Positions 45,767-55,487 of a stretch of DNA of 64,000 nt are shown here, piece after piece (the stretch's first letter is position 1; each line of letters starts with the position of its first letter). The stretch spans positions 62,001 to 126,000 of the forward strand of contig NZ_BMAY01000004.1 of NCBI RefSeq assembly GCF_018327645.1, given 5' to 3'. The translations under genes were made by a program, and so were the position numbers. The notes under the pieces were generated by a model that was given only the letters and a program-made list of their open reading frames with translations, did not search any database and was not told the origin of the DNA. The DNA comes from Lactobacillus corticis. GTDB lineage: Bacteria; Bacillota; Bacilli; Lactobacillales; Lactobacillaceae.

Positions 45767-47881
45767 TTAGCTGTGACGCAAGCGGTGCAGCAAGGTCTGA
45801 AAAACAGTTGGATGTGGCTGCTTAATTTTCTTGGCTTCTTGTTCAGCGAACTTCATCCAGGCTTCTTGTGAATCATATGGAGCAGCTTCACTCTTAACCT
45901 TGGTATAGGTTCCATCCGGCTGCAGAATTCGCGCCTTTACATTGTCTTTAAGTTGGGAATCGTAATATTCCAAAATTTGTTTTTTGGCTGTGTCATCGTA
46001 AATTGGGCATCCCACTTCAACGCGTCGCTCAGTATTCCGCGTCATAAAGTCTGCACTGGCAATATAAACCTTGATATCCTTGCCCGTACCGAAGCAATAA
46101 ATTCGCGAGTGTTCCAAAAAGCGACCAACGATTGACCGGATATGGATATTCTCCGTATAGCCGGGCACTCCAGGCAAAATACAGCAGATCCCCCGAACGA
46201 TTAGTGAGATATAAACTCCTGCCTGACTAGCTTCCTGTAACTTCTTGATCAGGTCAACATCCGTTACCGAGTTCATCTTGAGCAAGATTTGGGCGGGCTG
46301 CCCCGTCTTAGCAGCCTCGATCTGCTCATCAATCATGGCAATGACATGCTCTTTGAGCTGAAATGGCGAAACGAGCAGACAATCATAATTTCCGTTCATA
46401 TTGCCAATTTGCAAATTGCGGAAAAATTCGGCAGCATCACGGCCAATATTGTCACGCGCCGTAATGTAAGACAAATCAGTATAAAAATGCGAGGTTTTTT
46501 CATTGTAATTGCCCGTGCCAATTTGGGTAATATACTTAAGTCCTTTCCGCCTCTTTAAGGTTATTTGGGTAACCTTGGAGTGGACTTTAAAATCGTCAAA
46601 GCCGTAAATAATAGTGCATCCGGCTTCTTCTAAAACTTTCGCTTCTTCAATATTATGCGATTCGTCAAAGCGGGCCCGCAATTCCATTAACACAATGACC
46701 TCTTTGCCATTTTCAGCAGCATCGCATAATGCCCGGACCACCTTGCTGTGTTTAGCTAAGCGATAAATGGTAATCTTGATCGCTACTACATTGCGATCAT
46801 GAGCAGCTTCTTCCAACAGTTTCAAATAGGCGCTGATATCTTGATATGGATAAAATAGCAAGGCATCATGATTCAAAACCTGGGGAATCAAAGGCCGCGT
46901 TTGATCAAGCTCCGGCGTTGGCTGTGCCTGATAAGGAGGATAGAGCAAAGTCTTGGTTTCCGTATCTTTATGCTGATCAATCATGTCATTGACATAGCCC
47001 ATATCCATTGAAGTATTGGCACAAAAAACCTGGTCCTTCGACAGGCGCAAGTGATCTAACAGATATTTCTCTGTTCGCTCATCCATTTCTTTATAGTATT
47101 CTAAGCGGATGGGCGCCAAACGATTACGCTTATGCAAAATGCTCTTCATGAAATCACGATAATCAGTATCCTTCTTGATTTCACTTTCATCCAAGTTAAT
47201 GTCGGCATTGCGCGTTACCCGAATAATCGTTTTGGCACGAATCTTCATTCCTGGGAAGAGCTGGCCTGCTTCGTTATAGATCAAATATTCCAGCAAAGTG
47301 TAGTTGCCGCCTTCATCAGGCAAAGGAACCACCCGATCCAAAAAGTCAGGCACAGGTACAATCCCATACTTTTCATCATGATCCACTTCTAAGTGAACCA
47401 AAACATATAAAGCTTTATTGGCCAAGTGCGGGAATGGATGGTGAACATCAATAATCTGGGGCGAAAGCATCGGGTAGACCCGGTCAGCAAAGAAGTTAGT
47501 CAAATACTTGCGGTCTTTTTTAGAAAATTGCTGATGTGGCAAACGGGCCATGTGCAAGGGAGTCAGATTGCGGTTAAGCTGCTGCAATACTTCGTCTTTT
47601 CGCGGATAAAGCTTGCGAACTTCCCGGTAGATAGCTGCCAATTCTTCTCCCGGCGTCATGCCGCTGCGCTTATCTTTCTTTCCCGGCTTCACCAAAGACA
47701 AGTCATAAATGCTGCCACATCGCACCATAAAGAATTCATCCAAATTGCTCGTAAAGATTGCCACAAATTTGAGGCGTTCTAACAGCGGTACCCGAGGGTC
47801 TGCAGCCTCTTCTAATACTCGTTCGTTAAACTTCAGCCACGATAACTCTCTATTTTGGGTAAAAGGATAAGGTGATGCCAT
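45767..47881 (-). CDS. ppk: Polyphosphate kinase 1
   Basis: 704 aa. Makes inorganic polyphosphate from ATP reversibly. Four-domain PPK1: N-terminal NRELSWLKFNERVLEEA, head domain FTSNLDEFFMVR, C1 domain with YGFDDFKVHSKVTQI (the phosphorylated His in KVHSK), and C2 domain GRFLEHSRIYCFGTGKD and ASADFMTRNTERRVEV. It sits 19 bp after ppx; ppx-ppk-maa look like one transcript. Confidence 0.96.
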   Translation of the reverse strand: MASPYPFTQNRELSWLKFNERVLEEAADPRVPLLERLKFVAIFTSNLDEFFMVRCGSIYDLSLVKPGKKDKRSGMTPGEELAAIYREVRKLYPRKDEVLQQLNRNLTPLHMARLPHQQFSKKDRKYLTNFFADRVYPMLSPQIIDVHHPFPHLANKALYVLVHLEVDHDEKYGIVPVPDFLDRVVPLPDEGGNYTLLEYLIYNEAGQLFPGMKIRAKTIIRVTRNADINLDESEIKKDTDYRDFMKSILHKRNRLAPIRLEYYKEMDERTEKYLLDHLRLSKDQVFCANTSMDMGYVNDMIDQHKDTETKTLLYPPYQAQPTPELDQTRPLIPQVLNHDALLFYPYQDISAYLKLLEEAAHDRNVVAIKITIYRLAKHSKVVRALCDAAENGKEVIVLMELRARFDESHNIEEAKVLEEAGCTIIYGFDDFKVHSKVTQITLKRRKGLKYITQIGTGNYNEKTSHFYTDLSYITARDNIGRDAAEFFRNLQIGNMNGNYDCLLVSPFQLKEHVIAMIDEQIEAAKTGQPAQILLKMNSVTDVDLIKKLQEASQAGVYISLIVRGICCILPGVPGYTENIHIRSIVGRFLEHSRIYCFGTGKDIKVYIASADFMTRNTERRVEVGCPIYDDTAKKQILEYYDSQLKDNVKARILQPDGTYTKVKSEAAPYDSQEAWMKFAEQEAKKIKQPHPTVFQTLLHRLRHS

Positions 47882-47900
47882 AAAAATACTCCGTCAAAAA

Positions 47901-48815
47901 CTACTCTCCAATGACTTTTTCCATGAGGTAGCCTTCCCGTACACCATTCTTTGAAACTTGAATATGTTGTGCCTTAGTATACTTAGCAATTCCAGCAATG
48001 ATCAACAAGCCAGGGAATAATGTATGGACTCGGTCCGCCTTGCATTTTAAAAAGAGCCGGATGACCTGCTTAGCTGGCATAGCCGATAACTCTGTCAGCA
48101 AGGTCTGCACATCTTGTGGATCAAAGTCATACCGGTCGCGGTCAATTTTGCCCATTTGAACCAAAAGCTTGCGAATTGCTCGCATGCTGCCACCAGTCAC
48201 AACTAAGTTTTCAACCCGGAAGAGATTTTTCTTGTCTTCAGCAGCTTTTAATTCCTGCTTTACTTTATCGCTAATCGCAGCAATCTCGCTGCTGGTTGGA
48301 ATAACCTCTTCTACAAAATCTTCGAACAAATTGAGCGAACCAATCGGCAAACTTTTCAAAATAGCCGGCGTCTTTTGGTCATACAGCACAATCTCAGTAC
48401 TGCCACCACCAGAATCGATGTACATTCCGTCATCATAATCCAAGCCACCAACTGCCCCATGAAATGACAGTCGTGCTTCGGCCACACCACTGAGTAAATC
48501 AATATCAACGTGACAACGCTTTTTTATTTCTGCAATAACCTCGCTGCTATTTTTCGTATTGCGTAAAGAGGCTGTCGCAAATGCCCGATAATGGTCCACA
48601 TGCAGCAGGTCTAAATTTGCCGTAAAGGAAGTTAAAACATCAGCCAAAACATCCACTCCAGCTGCCGTCAGCTTGCCTTTTTTAATGTAGGCAGCCAGCC
48701 CCGCAGCTTCTTTCTTAGACATCAGCAAGTCAAAGTGTTTGCCTTCAACATGGTAGATATTCATCCGAATGGTGTTCGAACCGATATCGATAATTCCATA
48801 CGTCATATTTTCCAC
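47901..48815 (-). CDS. ppx: Exopolyphosphatase, Ppx/GppA family
   Basis: 304 aa. ASKHA-fold phosphatase. Motifs: GIIDIGSNTIRMNIY (phosphate 1), AFATASLRNTKNS, MYIDSGGGSTEIVLYD (phosphate 2). It has only the core two domains, shorter than E. coli Ppx (513 aa), as in many Firmicutes. Removes terminal phosphates from polyphosphate, or degrades pppGpp. First gene of the ppx-ppk operon. Confidence 0.92.
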   Translation of the reverse strand: MENMTYGIIDIGSNTIRMNIYHVEGKHFDLLMSKKEAAGLAAYIKKGKLTAAGVDVLADVLTSFTANLDLLHVDHYRAFATASLRNTKNSSEVIAEIKKRCHVDIDLLSGVAEARLSFHGAVGGLDYDDGMYIDSGGGSTEIVLYDQKTPAILKSLPIGSLNLFEDFVEEVIPTSSEIAAISDKVKQELKAAEDKKNLFRVENLVVTGGSMRAIRKLLVQMGKIDRDRYDFDPQDVQTLLTELSAMPAKQVIRLFLKCKADRVHTLFPGLLIIAGIAKYTKAQHIQVSKNGVREGYLMEKVIGE

Positions 48816-49056
48816 CTCTTTCGCTGGTCATAGACCAGCTTCTACTATAAGTATATCATTATGTAGAAAAGTTAACTTTTCAAATTAAATTTCTTCTGAA
48901 GCACCAGTTAACTATTACTACAAAATTACAATTACGACACCATCCCGTCAAAGTAGTAAAGATAATGCTAAAATGCTTGTATCTTACTACAATTCTTTGG
49001 GATAATTTTCATGTTAATTAAACGGTTAACAACAAATCAATAGAAGGAGTCAACCA

Positions 49057-49941
49057 TTGTACCTACAAACGAGCGATCAACTCTTAGCCAAAGACCAAAA
49101 ACAACGTACTTGGTGGCAAACCATGATCTGGTCCGCCGTTATTCTGCTCCTCGTTGGTGGCGGCAGCCAGGCCTTATTCGTCCAGCTATTCAAACATTTT
49201 CACATAAGCAATCGCGCCTTTTGGTGTTTGATGCTGCAGTTTCCCGTCATGCTCCTAGCGATTTTTATTATCGGCTTAGCTCGCGATAACCGCAGCTTAG
49301 GAACTTATGGCTTTAAAAAACGCGATCTGCCTGGGCAATTTTTTACCGGCCTGCTTAGTGGCCTGCTAGCTTTTGCCCTGGTTTGGACAGTCGCTTTTTT
49401 AACTGGCAGCATCAGTTTTGGTTTTGCTGATAAGGTCAATTGGGGCCAATGGTTGATCATCTTCGTTTGCTTTATTGTACAAGGAACTTGCGAAGAAGTC
49501 TTGTTTCAAGGCTTTTTGATGAACAAAATTCGCGTGATCAATGGCTCTTTTTGGGCGGTTGTGATTAGCTCCGGCTTATTTGCCCTAGCTCACGGCCTTA
49601 ATCCTGGCCTCACGCAGCTTGCGATTATCAACCTCGTTTTGTTCGGGATCGTATTTGCCCTGCTCTTCATCTACACCGATAATATCTACCTCACTGGAGC
49701 AGCTCACGGAATGTGGAATTTTGCTCAAGGTGCGATCTTTGGCGTCAAAGTCAGCGGAATCAAGGTACCAACCACCACCTTGGTTTCAACGGTCGAGCAA
49801 AAGAGCCCCGCTTGGCTTAACGGCAAGCCTTTTGGTTTAGCGGGCAGCATCATTACTACGGGTTTAGGCAGCTTTTTAGTCCTGCTTTTGCTATTGCTGC
49901 TTTGGCATCAAAAACGAGTTTTAGCAAAAACTGTTGCTTGA
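49057..49941 (+). CDS. CPBP-family intramembrane glutamic protease
   Basis: 294 aa, about eight transmembrane helices. Motifs: EEVLFQGFLMNK (motif 1 EExxxR-like with Gln), FALAHG (motif 2 His), HGMWNF (motif 3). This is the Abi/CPBP (CAAX protease) family; in lactobacilli such proteins are often linked to bacteriocin immunity, but no bacteriocin gene is adjacent. Start TTG at 49057 with AGAAGGAG 8 nt upstream. Confidence 0.85.
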   Translation: MYLQTSDQLLAKDQKQRTWWQTMIWSAVILLLVGGGSQALFVQLFKHFHISNRAFWCLMLQFPVMLLAIFIIGLARDNRSLGTYGFKKRDLPGQFFTGLLSGLLAFALVWTVAFLTGSISFGFADKVNWGQWLIIFVCFIVQGTCEEVLFQGFLMNKIRVINGSFWAVVISSGLFALAHGLNPGLTQLAIINLVLFGIVFALLFIYTDNIYLTGAAHGMWNFAQGAIFGVKVSGIKVPTTTLVSTVEQKSPAWLNGKPFGLAGSIITTGLGSFLVLLLLLLLWHQKRVLAKTVA

Positions 49942-49966
49942 TCGAAATGATCAAGCTTTTTTTGTT
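49935..49966 (+). terminator. Terminator after the CPBP protease gene
   Basis: GCTTGATC-GAAAT-GATCAAGC perfect stem overlapping the stop codon, followed by TTTTTTT. Confidence 0.85.
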
Positions 49967-50017
49967 GCCAAATGTGCTATTCTTTAAAATATAACTATTT
50001 TTTAAGGAAGTGGGAAT

Positions 50018-50698
50018 TTGAGTAAACAACAGCTAAAAACTGCTTTTTCAGCATCTTTGCCAGTTTTATTTGGCTATCTAACTCTAGGCATTGGTTATGG
50101 GCTTTATATGCAGAATCTTGGATTTGCCTGGTGGTATTCCACGTTAATGGCTGCCACAATTTATGGCGGAAGCGTTGAATTCATCATTGCCAATATGCTG
50201 ACCGAGCACTTTCAGCCTTTGACAGTCTTACTGATTACGTTCGTGGTCAGCTTTCGGCAAATTTTTTATAGTATTGCCTTCCTAGATAAGTATCAAGCTA
50301 AAGGCATCAAGAAATTTATTCAAATCTTCAGCCTCTCCGATGAAACCTTCGCAGTTAATTATTTCCTTAACCCCGCACCAGCGGATGCGCAAAATATCTA
50401 TACCATGGTCTCCTTGTTAGACTGGTGTTACTGGGTGGTTGGGGCCACGTGCGGCAGCGTCTTTGGCACAGCCCTGCACCTGCAGATCAAAGGTTTGGAC
50501 TTCATCATGACTGCCTTATTCATCGTTCTAGCAATTGACCAATTTAAAAAGAGCAAACGCAAACTGAGCTCAGTCAGCGGACTGGTCATTACCATCATCT
50601 GCCTGCTGCTCTTTGGGACTACCTACTTTTTAATTGCCGCCTTACTGTTATTGGCACTAGAATACATTTTTATTTATAAAAAGGAGGCACAAGCATGA
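50018..50698 (+). CDS. azlC: Branched-chain amino acid exporter large subunit AzlC
   Basis: 226 aa, seven to eight transmembrane segments. Family stretches: FGYLTLGIGYGLYMQNLGF, MAATIYGGSVEFI and SFRQIFYSIAFLDKY. Start TTG at 50018 with AAGGAAG upstream. Its stop overlaps the azlD ATG by 4 nt. Confidence 0.9.
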   Translation: MSKQQLKTAFSASLPVLFGYLTLGIGYGLYMQNLGFAWWYSTLMAATIYGGSVEFIIANMLTEHFQPLTVLLITFVVSFRQIFYSIAFLDKYQAKGIKKFIQIFSLSDETFAVNYFLNPAPADAQNIYTMVSLLDWCYWVVGATCGSVFGTALHLQIKGLDFIMTALFIVLAIDQFKKSKRKLSSVSGLVITIICLLLFGTTYFLIAALLLLALEYIFIYKKEAQA

Positions 50699-51018
50699 AT
50701 TTGTGGCAAAAACTGGTTACTATTGCGATTGCTGCGGCCACCAACTTTGGCTTACGCTATTTGCCCTTTGGCTTTTTTAAAGGCAATCGAGTTACTCCTT
50801 TCATAAAAGGGCTAGGGAACTTTCTTCCTCCTGCAATCATGTCTATGTTGGTCGTTTATTGTTTTCGCAACGTTAACTGGCTCGGTGCTAGCCACGGCCT
50901 TCCTGAAATAATTGCCGGATTAGTCACTGCAGGTCTGCATTTATGGCGAGGGCAAATCTTTTTGTCGTTGCTTGGTGGAACTGCTTGTTATATCTTATTG
51001 ATAAATTTTATCTTTTAA
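50695..51018 (+). CDS. azlD: Branched-chain amino acid exporter small subunit AzlD
   Basis: 107 aa with four transmembrane helices (NFGLRYLPFGFFKG, FLPPAIMSMLVVYCF). Standard partner of AzlC; overlap ATGA implies coupling. RBS AAGGAGG lies inside azlC. Confidence 0.9.
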   Translation: MNLWQKLVTIAIAAATNFGLRYLPFGFFKGNRVTPFIKGLGNFLPPAIMSMLVVYCFRNVNWLGASHGLPEIIAGLVTAGLHLWRGQIFLSLLGGTACYILLINFIF

Positions 51019-51061
51019 TCAAAAACAGCCAAAGCTGCAATCAGCTTTGACTGTTTTTTTA
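51016..51061. terminator. Bidirectional terminator between azlD and the first DASS gene
   Basis: AAAAACAG-CAAAGCTG pairs with CAGCTTTG-CTGTTTTT around CAAT. A closely similar hairpin follows the second DASS gene at 56560-56595, so the paralogous duplication includes the terminator. Confidence 0.85.
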
Positions 51062-51079
51062 GATATGATCCAATAATTT

Positions 51080-52576
51080 TTATAGGCCAATAACTTTCAT
51101 CCAAAGTCCACCAACAAGGCCATATAGCACTAAGTAGAATAGACCTAAGACAAAGTTCATCTTCCACCAGTCGCTTTGCTTGACGTATCCCGTACCAAAC
51201 AAAGCCGTTGCTGGCCCACATGAATAGTGCGTAGTTGATTGGAAGATTGCCCCGGTCATCCCGAGCATGATGGCTGCAAACATTACAGGTACACCGGCAC
51301 TCTTAGCAATCAATAAGAGTGGAGCGTACATAGCCACCACGTGGGCGGTACCTGAAGCAAAGAAGTAGTGGCTGTAGAAGTAAACCAGAACCAAAATTGC
51401 CATTACAAGCATCGGTGACATACCGCCAATTGACGACTTGATCGCACCTTGAAGCCAAGGAATCACGCCACCAGCAGCTGATAACTGACTTGCCATAAAG
51501 ATCAAAATCGAGAACCAAACAACAACGTTCCAAGCACCATTTTCATTCAAGATGTCCTTAGTGCTCAAAATACCCGTTACCAGCAATAAGGCAGTTGCTA
51601 AGAAGGCAACCCAAGTAGCATTAATTGCCGGAATGAAACTGGAAAGCATCCATAGAACTAAAGCTAAGATGAAGATCCCCATCATAACTTTTTCTGAGTT
51701 CTTCATTTTGCCCATTTCGTCCAGTTGGCCTTGTGCCCAGTCACGGGCATTTGGCGTTTCCTTGATTTCTGGTGGGTACATCTTGTAGATAATAAATGGT
51801 ACCACCAAAAGGGCAATCAAGCCTGGAACAATAGCAGCAGCCAACCAACCAAACCACGAAATATGAACGCCATTAGCAGCAGCCAAACCAACTGCAGCTA
51901 CGTTAGGAGCGGAAGCGGTCATAAAGAGTGATGAAGTAATCGTGTTAGCTTGAAATTCATTGTAAACCAGATATGAGCCAATCTTTCTTTCAGTTCCATC
52001 TTTCGGATCTGAACCAAAAGTATGAGCTAAAGACTCAATGATTGGGTAAACCACACCACCTGAACGAGCAGTGTTACTTGGAGTAGCTGGAGAAATAATC
52101 AGATCGATAAATGTCATCGAATAGCCTAACCCCAAGGTCTTTTTACCAAAGGCTCTAACAAACAACAAAGCAATTCTTCTACCTAAACCGGTTTTTACGA
52201 AACCACGAGCAATCATGTAGGCCATGGCAATTGTCCATGGAGTTGAATCAGCAAAAGCTGATAAAGCACCCTTTTTAACAATTGTATTGCCGTTCATAAC
52301 ACTGCCCATAGGTACAATTTGCGTTCCGACCATTATTACATAAGCAATGATGGCAACTCCCGCAATTGGCAAGGGCTTAGTAATACATGCAATGATGGCA
52401 ACTCCCGCAATTGGCAAGGGCTTAGTAATACATGCAATGATTGTCGCTAAAAACAGAGCAAACATATGCCAACCAGCAACCGTAATCGTAGCTGGCTTAA
52501 AGGGGGTTAACAGCCACAAGGCTATCCCCACTATCAAAGGCACGATAAAGCCTTTATAGTTAACTTTCGATAACAT
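51080..52576 (-). CDS. DASS-family dicarboxylate/tricarboxylate transporter, copy 1
   Basis: 498 aa, 12-14 transmembrane segments, SLC13/CitT family. The two SNT-type motifs are visible (SPATPSNTARSGGVVYP, and FQSTTHYSCGPATALFGTGY near the end). Third gene of fumC-frdA-DASS, so I infer uptake of malate or fumarate, probably in exchange for succinate. It differs from the 483-aa paralogue at 56612-58063 mainly by a 15-residue in-frame tandem duplication near residue 50 (IIACITKPLPIAGVA twice). That extra segment falls in a helix-loop region and may impair folding. RBS GGAGAAG. Confidence 0.9.
   Translation of the reverse strand: MLSKVNYKGFIVPLIVGIALWLLTPFKPATITVAGWHMFALFLATIIACITKPLPIAGVAIIACITKPLPIAGVAIIAYVIMVGTQIVPMGSVMNGNTIVKKGALSAFADSTPWTIAMAYMIARGFVKTGLGRRIALLFVRAFGKKTLGLGYSMTFIDLIISPATPSNTARSGGVVYPIIESLAHTFGSDPKDGTERKIGSYLVYNEFQANTITSSLFMTASAPNVAAVGLAAANGVHISWFGWLAAAIVPGLIALLVVPFIIYKMYPPEIKETPNARDWAQGQLDEMGKMKNSEKVMMGIFILALVLWMLSSFIPAINATWVAFLATALLLVTGILSTKDILNENGAWNVVVWFSILIFMASQLSAAGGVIPWLQGAIKSSIGGMSPMLVMAILVLVYFYSHYFFASGTAHVVAMYAPLLLIAKSAGVPVMFAAIMLGMTGAIFQSTTHYSCGPATALFGTGYVKQSDWWKMNFVLGLFYLVLYGLVGGLWMKVIGL
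52344..52433. repeat. 45-bp perfect tandem duplication inside DASS copy 1
   Basis: Unit 52344-52388 is repeated exactly at 52389-52433, and the next 8 bases start a third copy. The second DASS paralogue has a single unit at the same place. Confidence 0.95.
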
Positions 52577-52602
52577 CTTTCTTCTCCAGAATCTCTCTTT
52601 AA

Positions 52603-54000
52603 TTACTGGTTATTTCTTACAAACTCGGTCATCATAATCCCGGCTTGACGGCCAAAGATAACCGTTTCAGCAATTGAGTTACCACCAATCCGGTTGTTTC
52701 CGTGAAGTCCACCAGAAACTTCGCCAGCAGCGTAAAGACCTTTGATAACACTACCGTTAGTATCCAAGACTTGGGTTTCAGGATTAATGTGAATACCGCC
52801 CATTGTGTAGTGGATAGCTGGGTTAACGTGAATTGCAAAGAATGGTCCCTTTTCAATTCCACGATCCATACCGGTTGTTCTGCCAAAGTCAGCATCATCA
52901 CCGGCACTTACTTCTTCATTCCAGCGAGCTACCGTTGCTTCAAGGTTAGCAGCGTCAACGCCAATCACCTTGGCTAAGTCGGCAAGCGTATCGCCATGTT
53001 CCACTAAACCAACGGAGTCGTAAAATTCAATTGCCTTAACGTGGTCTCTAATGCCTTGGTCTAAGATTAAGTAGGCACCGTCTTCGTTCAAGCCAGTGAT
53101 TGCATCAGAAACAATCTTTCTGGTGTTCAATTCGTTGACAAAACGCTTACCAGCCTTGTTTACCAAGATTGCCCCTTCACCACGAACGGCTTCACCAATC
53201 AAGAAGACCCGTGGGTTATCAGTTTGAGCAGTTGGGTGAACTTGAATCAAGTTCATCTGAACTAATTGAGCATTTACGGCTTCAGCCAACTTCAAACCGT
53301 CACCGGTAGCACCTGGTTGGTTGGTAGTCTTGTAAGACTTCAAGTCTGGCCGATACTTGCCAATAATTTCTTGTGAAGCACCAAAGCCACCAGTTGCTAG
53401 CAAAACTGCCTTAGCAGCAATTTGCTTCTTGCCTGCTTCAGTTTCAACTTCAACGCCAGTAATGGATTTGTCTTCAGCTTGCAGCAAGCCAACAACTTTT
53501 ACATTGTTAAAGACTGGAATATTTTCATCTTGAGCTGTCTTTAACAGACCAGTTTCCAAGAAAGCGCCAATTGGTGCTAAGCTCGATGGCCGGTGACAAC
53601 GTTTGCGGCTCATCCCACCAGTGATAGTTAGTTCATCAACCACAATGTTGTGGTCCTTTAACCAACTAATGGCACTAGCTGAATGTTCAACAAAGAACTT
53701 CAACATTGCTGGGTCACTCATTTGGCCTCCGCCTTTCATCGTTTCCCGATAAAAGTCAGAATTGTGGTCAATGATCCCTTTTTCATATTGAACGTTGGAT
53801 TCCGAAGCGTTCATCCCTGAAGAAGCCTTATTGGTGTTACCACCTAAATTTTCATTCTTCTCCAGCACTGCAACCTTCAATCCCAATTCATGAGCTTGAA
53901 TAGCTGCACTTAAGCCAGTACCACCTGAGCCAACAATTACGGCATCGTAGCTAGCCGCCAAGTCAGCAGCGGGACTTGTTTTAAAAACGAATTTTGCCAT
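52603..54000 (-). CDS. frdA: Soluble fumarate reductase flavoprotein
   Basis: 465 aa, no signal peptide and no FMN domain, so cytosolic. FAD Rossmann motif YDAVIVGSGGTGLSAAIQA, and GGNTNKASSGMNAS for FAD. Substrate site: IQVHPTAQTDNPRVFLIGEA then VRGEGAILVNKAGKRFVNEL with the catalytic-Arg region, and HYTMGGIHIN near the end. Reduces fumarate to succinate using a soluble reductant. Between fumC (9 bp upstream) and a DASS transporter (26 bp downstream): one operon. Confidence 0.9.
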   Translation of the reverse strand: MAKFVFKTSPAADLAASYDAVIVGSGGTGLSAAIQAHELGLKVAVLEKNENLGGNTNKASSGMNASESNVQYEKGIIDHNSDFYRETMKGGGQMSDPAMLKFFVEHSASAISWLKDHNIVVDELTITGGMSRKRCHRPSSLAPIGAFLETGLLKTAQDENIPVFNNVKVVGLLQAEDKSITGVEVETEAGKKQIAAKAVLLATGGFGASQEIIGKYRPDLKSYKTTNQPGATGDGLKLAEAVNAQLVQMNLIQVHPTAQTDNPRVFLIGEAVRGEGAILVNKAGKRFVNELNTRKIVSDAITGLNEDGAYLILDQGIRDHVKAIEFYDSVGLVEHGDTLADLAKVIGVDAANLEATVARWNEEVSAGDDADFGRTTGMDRGIEKGPFFAIHVNPAIHYTMGGIHINPETQVLDTNGSVIKGLYAAGEVSGGLHGNNRIGGNSIAETVIFGRQAGIMMTEFVRNNQ

Positions 54001-54009
54001 TTTTGACCT

Positions 54010-55413
54010 CTAATCTTCTTGCTTGCAGTTGTCAATGTTTGTCATCTTGACTAAGTCCATCCACTCGTCATATTGAGCTTCAGTAACCTTGCCGCTCTTC
54101 AAAGCAGCTTCCTTCAAAGTAGAACCTGCCTTGTCAGCAGCTTGAGCAATCTTAGCAGCATCGTGGTAACCAATGTGTGGTGACAATGCAGTAACCGTCA
54201 TTAAGCTGTTTTCAAGCAATTCATCCATCCGTGCTTCGTTAACCGTTAAGCCGTGGATCATCTTGTCAGCAAAGCCAGTAATCGTACCAGTCAAAATCTT
54301 GCAGCTGTCTAAGAAGGTAGCGATAATGATCGTCTTGTAAACGTTAAATTCAAATTGACCTTGTGAACATGCAAAGGTAATCGTGGTGTCGTTACCAAAG
54401 ACACGAGCTGCTGCCATCGTTACGGCTTCAGCTTGAGTTGGGTTTACCTTACCTGGCATGATTGAAGAACCTGGTTCATTTGCAGGAATGTTTAATTCGT
54501 TGTAACCAGCACGAGGACCTGAAGCAAGGTATCTAATATCTTGAGCAATCTTAAAGACATCAGCAGCCAAAGTCTTCAAGGCGCCGTGAACTACATCCAA
54601 ACCGGTGTGGTGAGCCATGCCCCAGAACTTGTTGTTGTCAACCTTGAATTCATGACCGTAAACGGCACTCAATTTCTTACCGATCTTTTCTGTCATACCA
54701 GGAGCGGCGTTCAAACCAGTACCAGTTGCCGTACCACCAATTGCCAAGTCGTATAAAGTTGGCTTCAAAACTTGAATGTAGTGCAAGTCATGCTTTAAAG
54801 CTGACATGTAACCAGAAACTTCTTGACCAAAAGTTACTGGAACGGCATCTTGCAAGTGGGTCCGACCAACCTTAACAGTCTTCCAGTACTTCTTTTCCTT
54901 AACCTTTAATTCATCGATTAAGTGTTGTACAGCTGGTTCCAACTTGTCCAAAGCTTCAACAGCAACAATGTTCATAGCTGTTGGGAAAGTATCGTTTGAT
55001 GACTGTCCGCGGTTAACGTCGTCGTTTGGTAAAATGTTCAAGCCTGGGTGCAGCTTGTTAGCCAAGTTGGCAACAACTTCGTTAACGTTCATGTTGCTTT
55101 GAGTACCTGAACCAGTTTGCAAAACGTGCAATGGGAATGACTTGCGTAAAGTTTCGTCATCCATAGCTAACAATTGGTCGATTGCTTCTTCAATTGCTTC
55201 GCCCTTTTCCTTTGGTTCATCGCCAACTTCAACGTTGGATTCAGCAGCTGCTTTCTTCAAGTGCAAGAAAGCACGAATGATTGCCAAAGGCATCAAATCT
55301 CCGGTTGGGAAATTGTTGCGACTTCTTTCAGTTTGGGGACCCCAAAGAGCATCCTTAGGAATCTTAACTGGTCCAAGCGTATCACTTTCAACACGGTATT
55401 CTTCACTAGCCAT
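54010..55413 (-). CDS. fumC: Class II fumarate hydratase
   Basis: 467 aa. Interconverts malate and fumarate without a metal cluster. Motifs: GPQTERSRNNFPTGD, QTGSGTQSNMNVNEV, QSSNDTFPTAMNI, VGRTHLQDAVPVTFGQE and signature GSSIMPGKVNPTQAEA. I take ATG 55413 (MASEEYRVES) with AAGAGG 8 nt upstream; a TTG two codons earlier is less likely. First gene of the operon; a dyad and a cre-like site lie in its upstream region. Confidence 0.95.
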   Translation of the reverse strand: MASEEYRVESDTLGPVKIPKDALWGPQTERSRNNFPTGDLMPLAIIRAFLHLKKAAAESNVEVGDEPKEKGEAIEEAIDQLLAMDDETLRKSFPLHVLQTGSGTQSNMNVNEVVANLANKLHPGLNILPNDDVNRGQSSNDTFPTAMNIVAVEALDKLEPAVQHLIDELKVKEKKYWKTVKVGRTHLQDAVPVTFGQEVSGYMSALKHDLHYIQVLKPTLYDLAIGGTATGTGLNAAPGMTEKIGKKLSAVYGHEFKVDNNKFWGMAHHTGLDVVHGALKTLAADVFKIAQDIRYLASGPRAGYNELNIPANEPGSSIMPGKVNPTQAEAVTMAAARVFGNDTTITFACSQGQFEFNVYKTIIIATFLDSCKILTGTITGFADKMIHGLTVNEARMDELLENSLMTVTALSPHIGYHDAAKIAQAADKAGSTLKEAALKSGKVTEAQYDEWMDLVKMTNIDNCKQED

Positions 55414-55456
55414 CTTCAAAACCTCTTTCTTAATTTAATATGCTTCATTCATCTTA

Positions 55457-55469
55457 TGAAGCGCTTACA
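55457..55469. promoter_or_regulatory. cre-like site upstream of fumC
   Basis: TGAAGCGCTTACA (minus strand TGTAAGCGCTTCA) fits TGWAANCGNTNWCA with one base missing. It lies 44 bp upstream of the fumC start, suggesting catabolite control. Confidence 0.45.
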
Positions 55470-55487
55470 TACTAGAATATACTCGTC

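Noticed and set aside
49057-51018. CPBP protease plus AzlCD as a bacteriocin immunity locus
   Set aside because: No leader peptide, exporter or regulator lies nearby; AzlCD is a standard amino-acid exporter.
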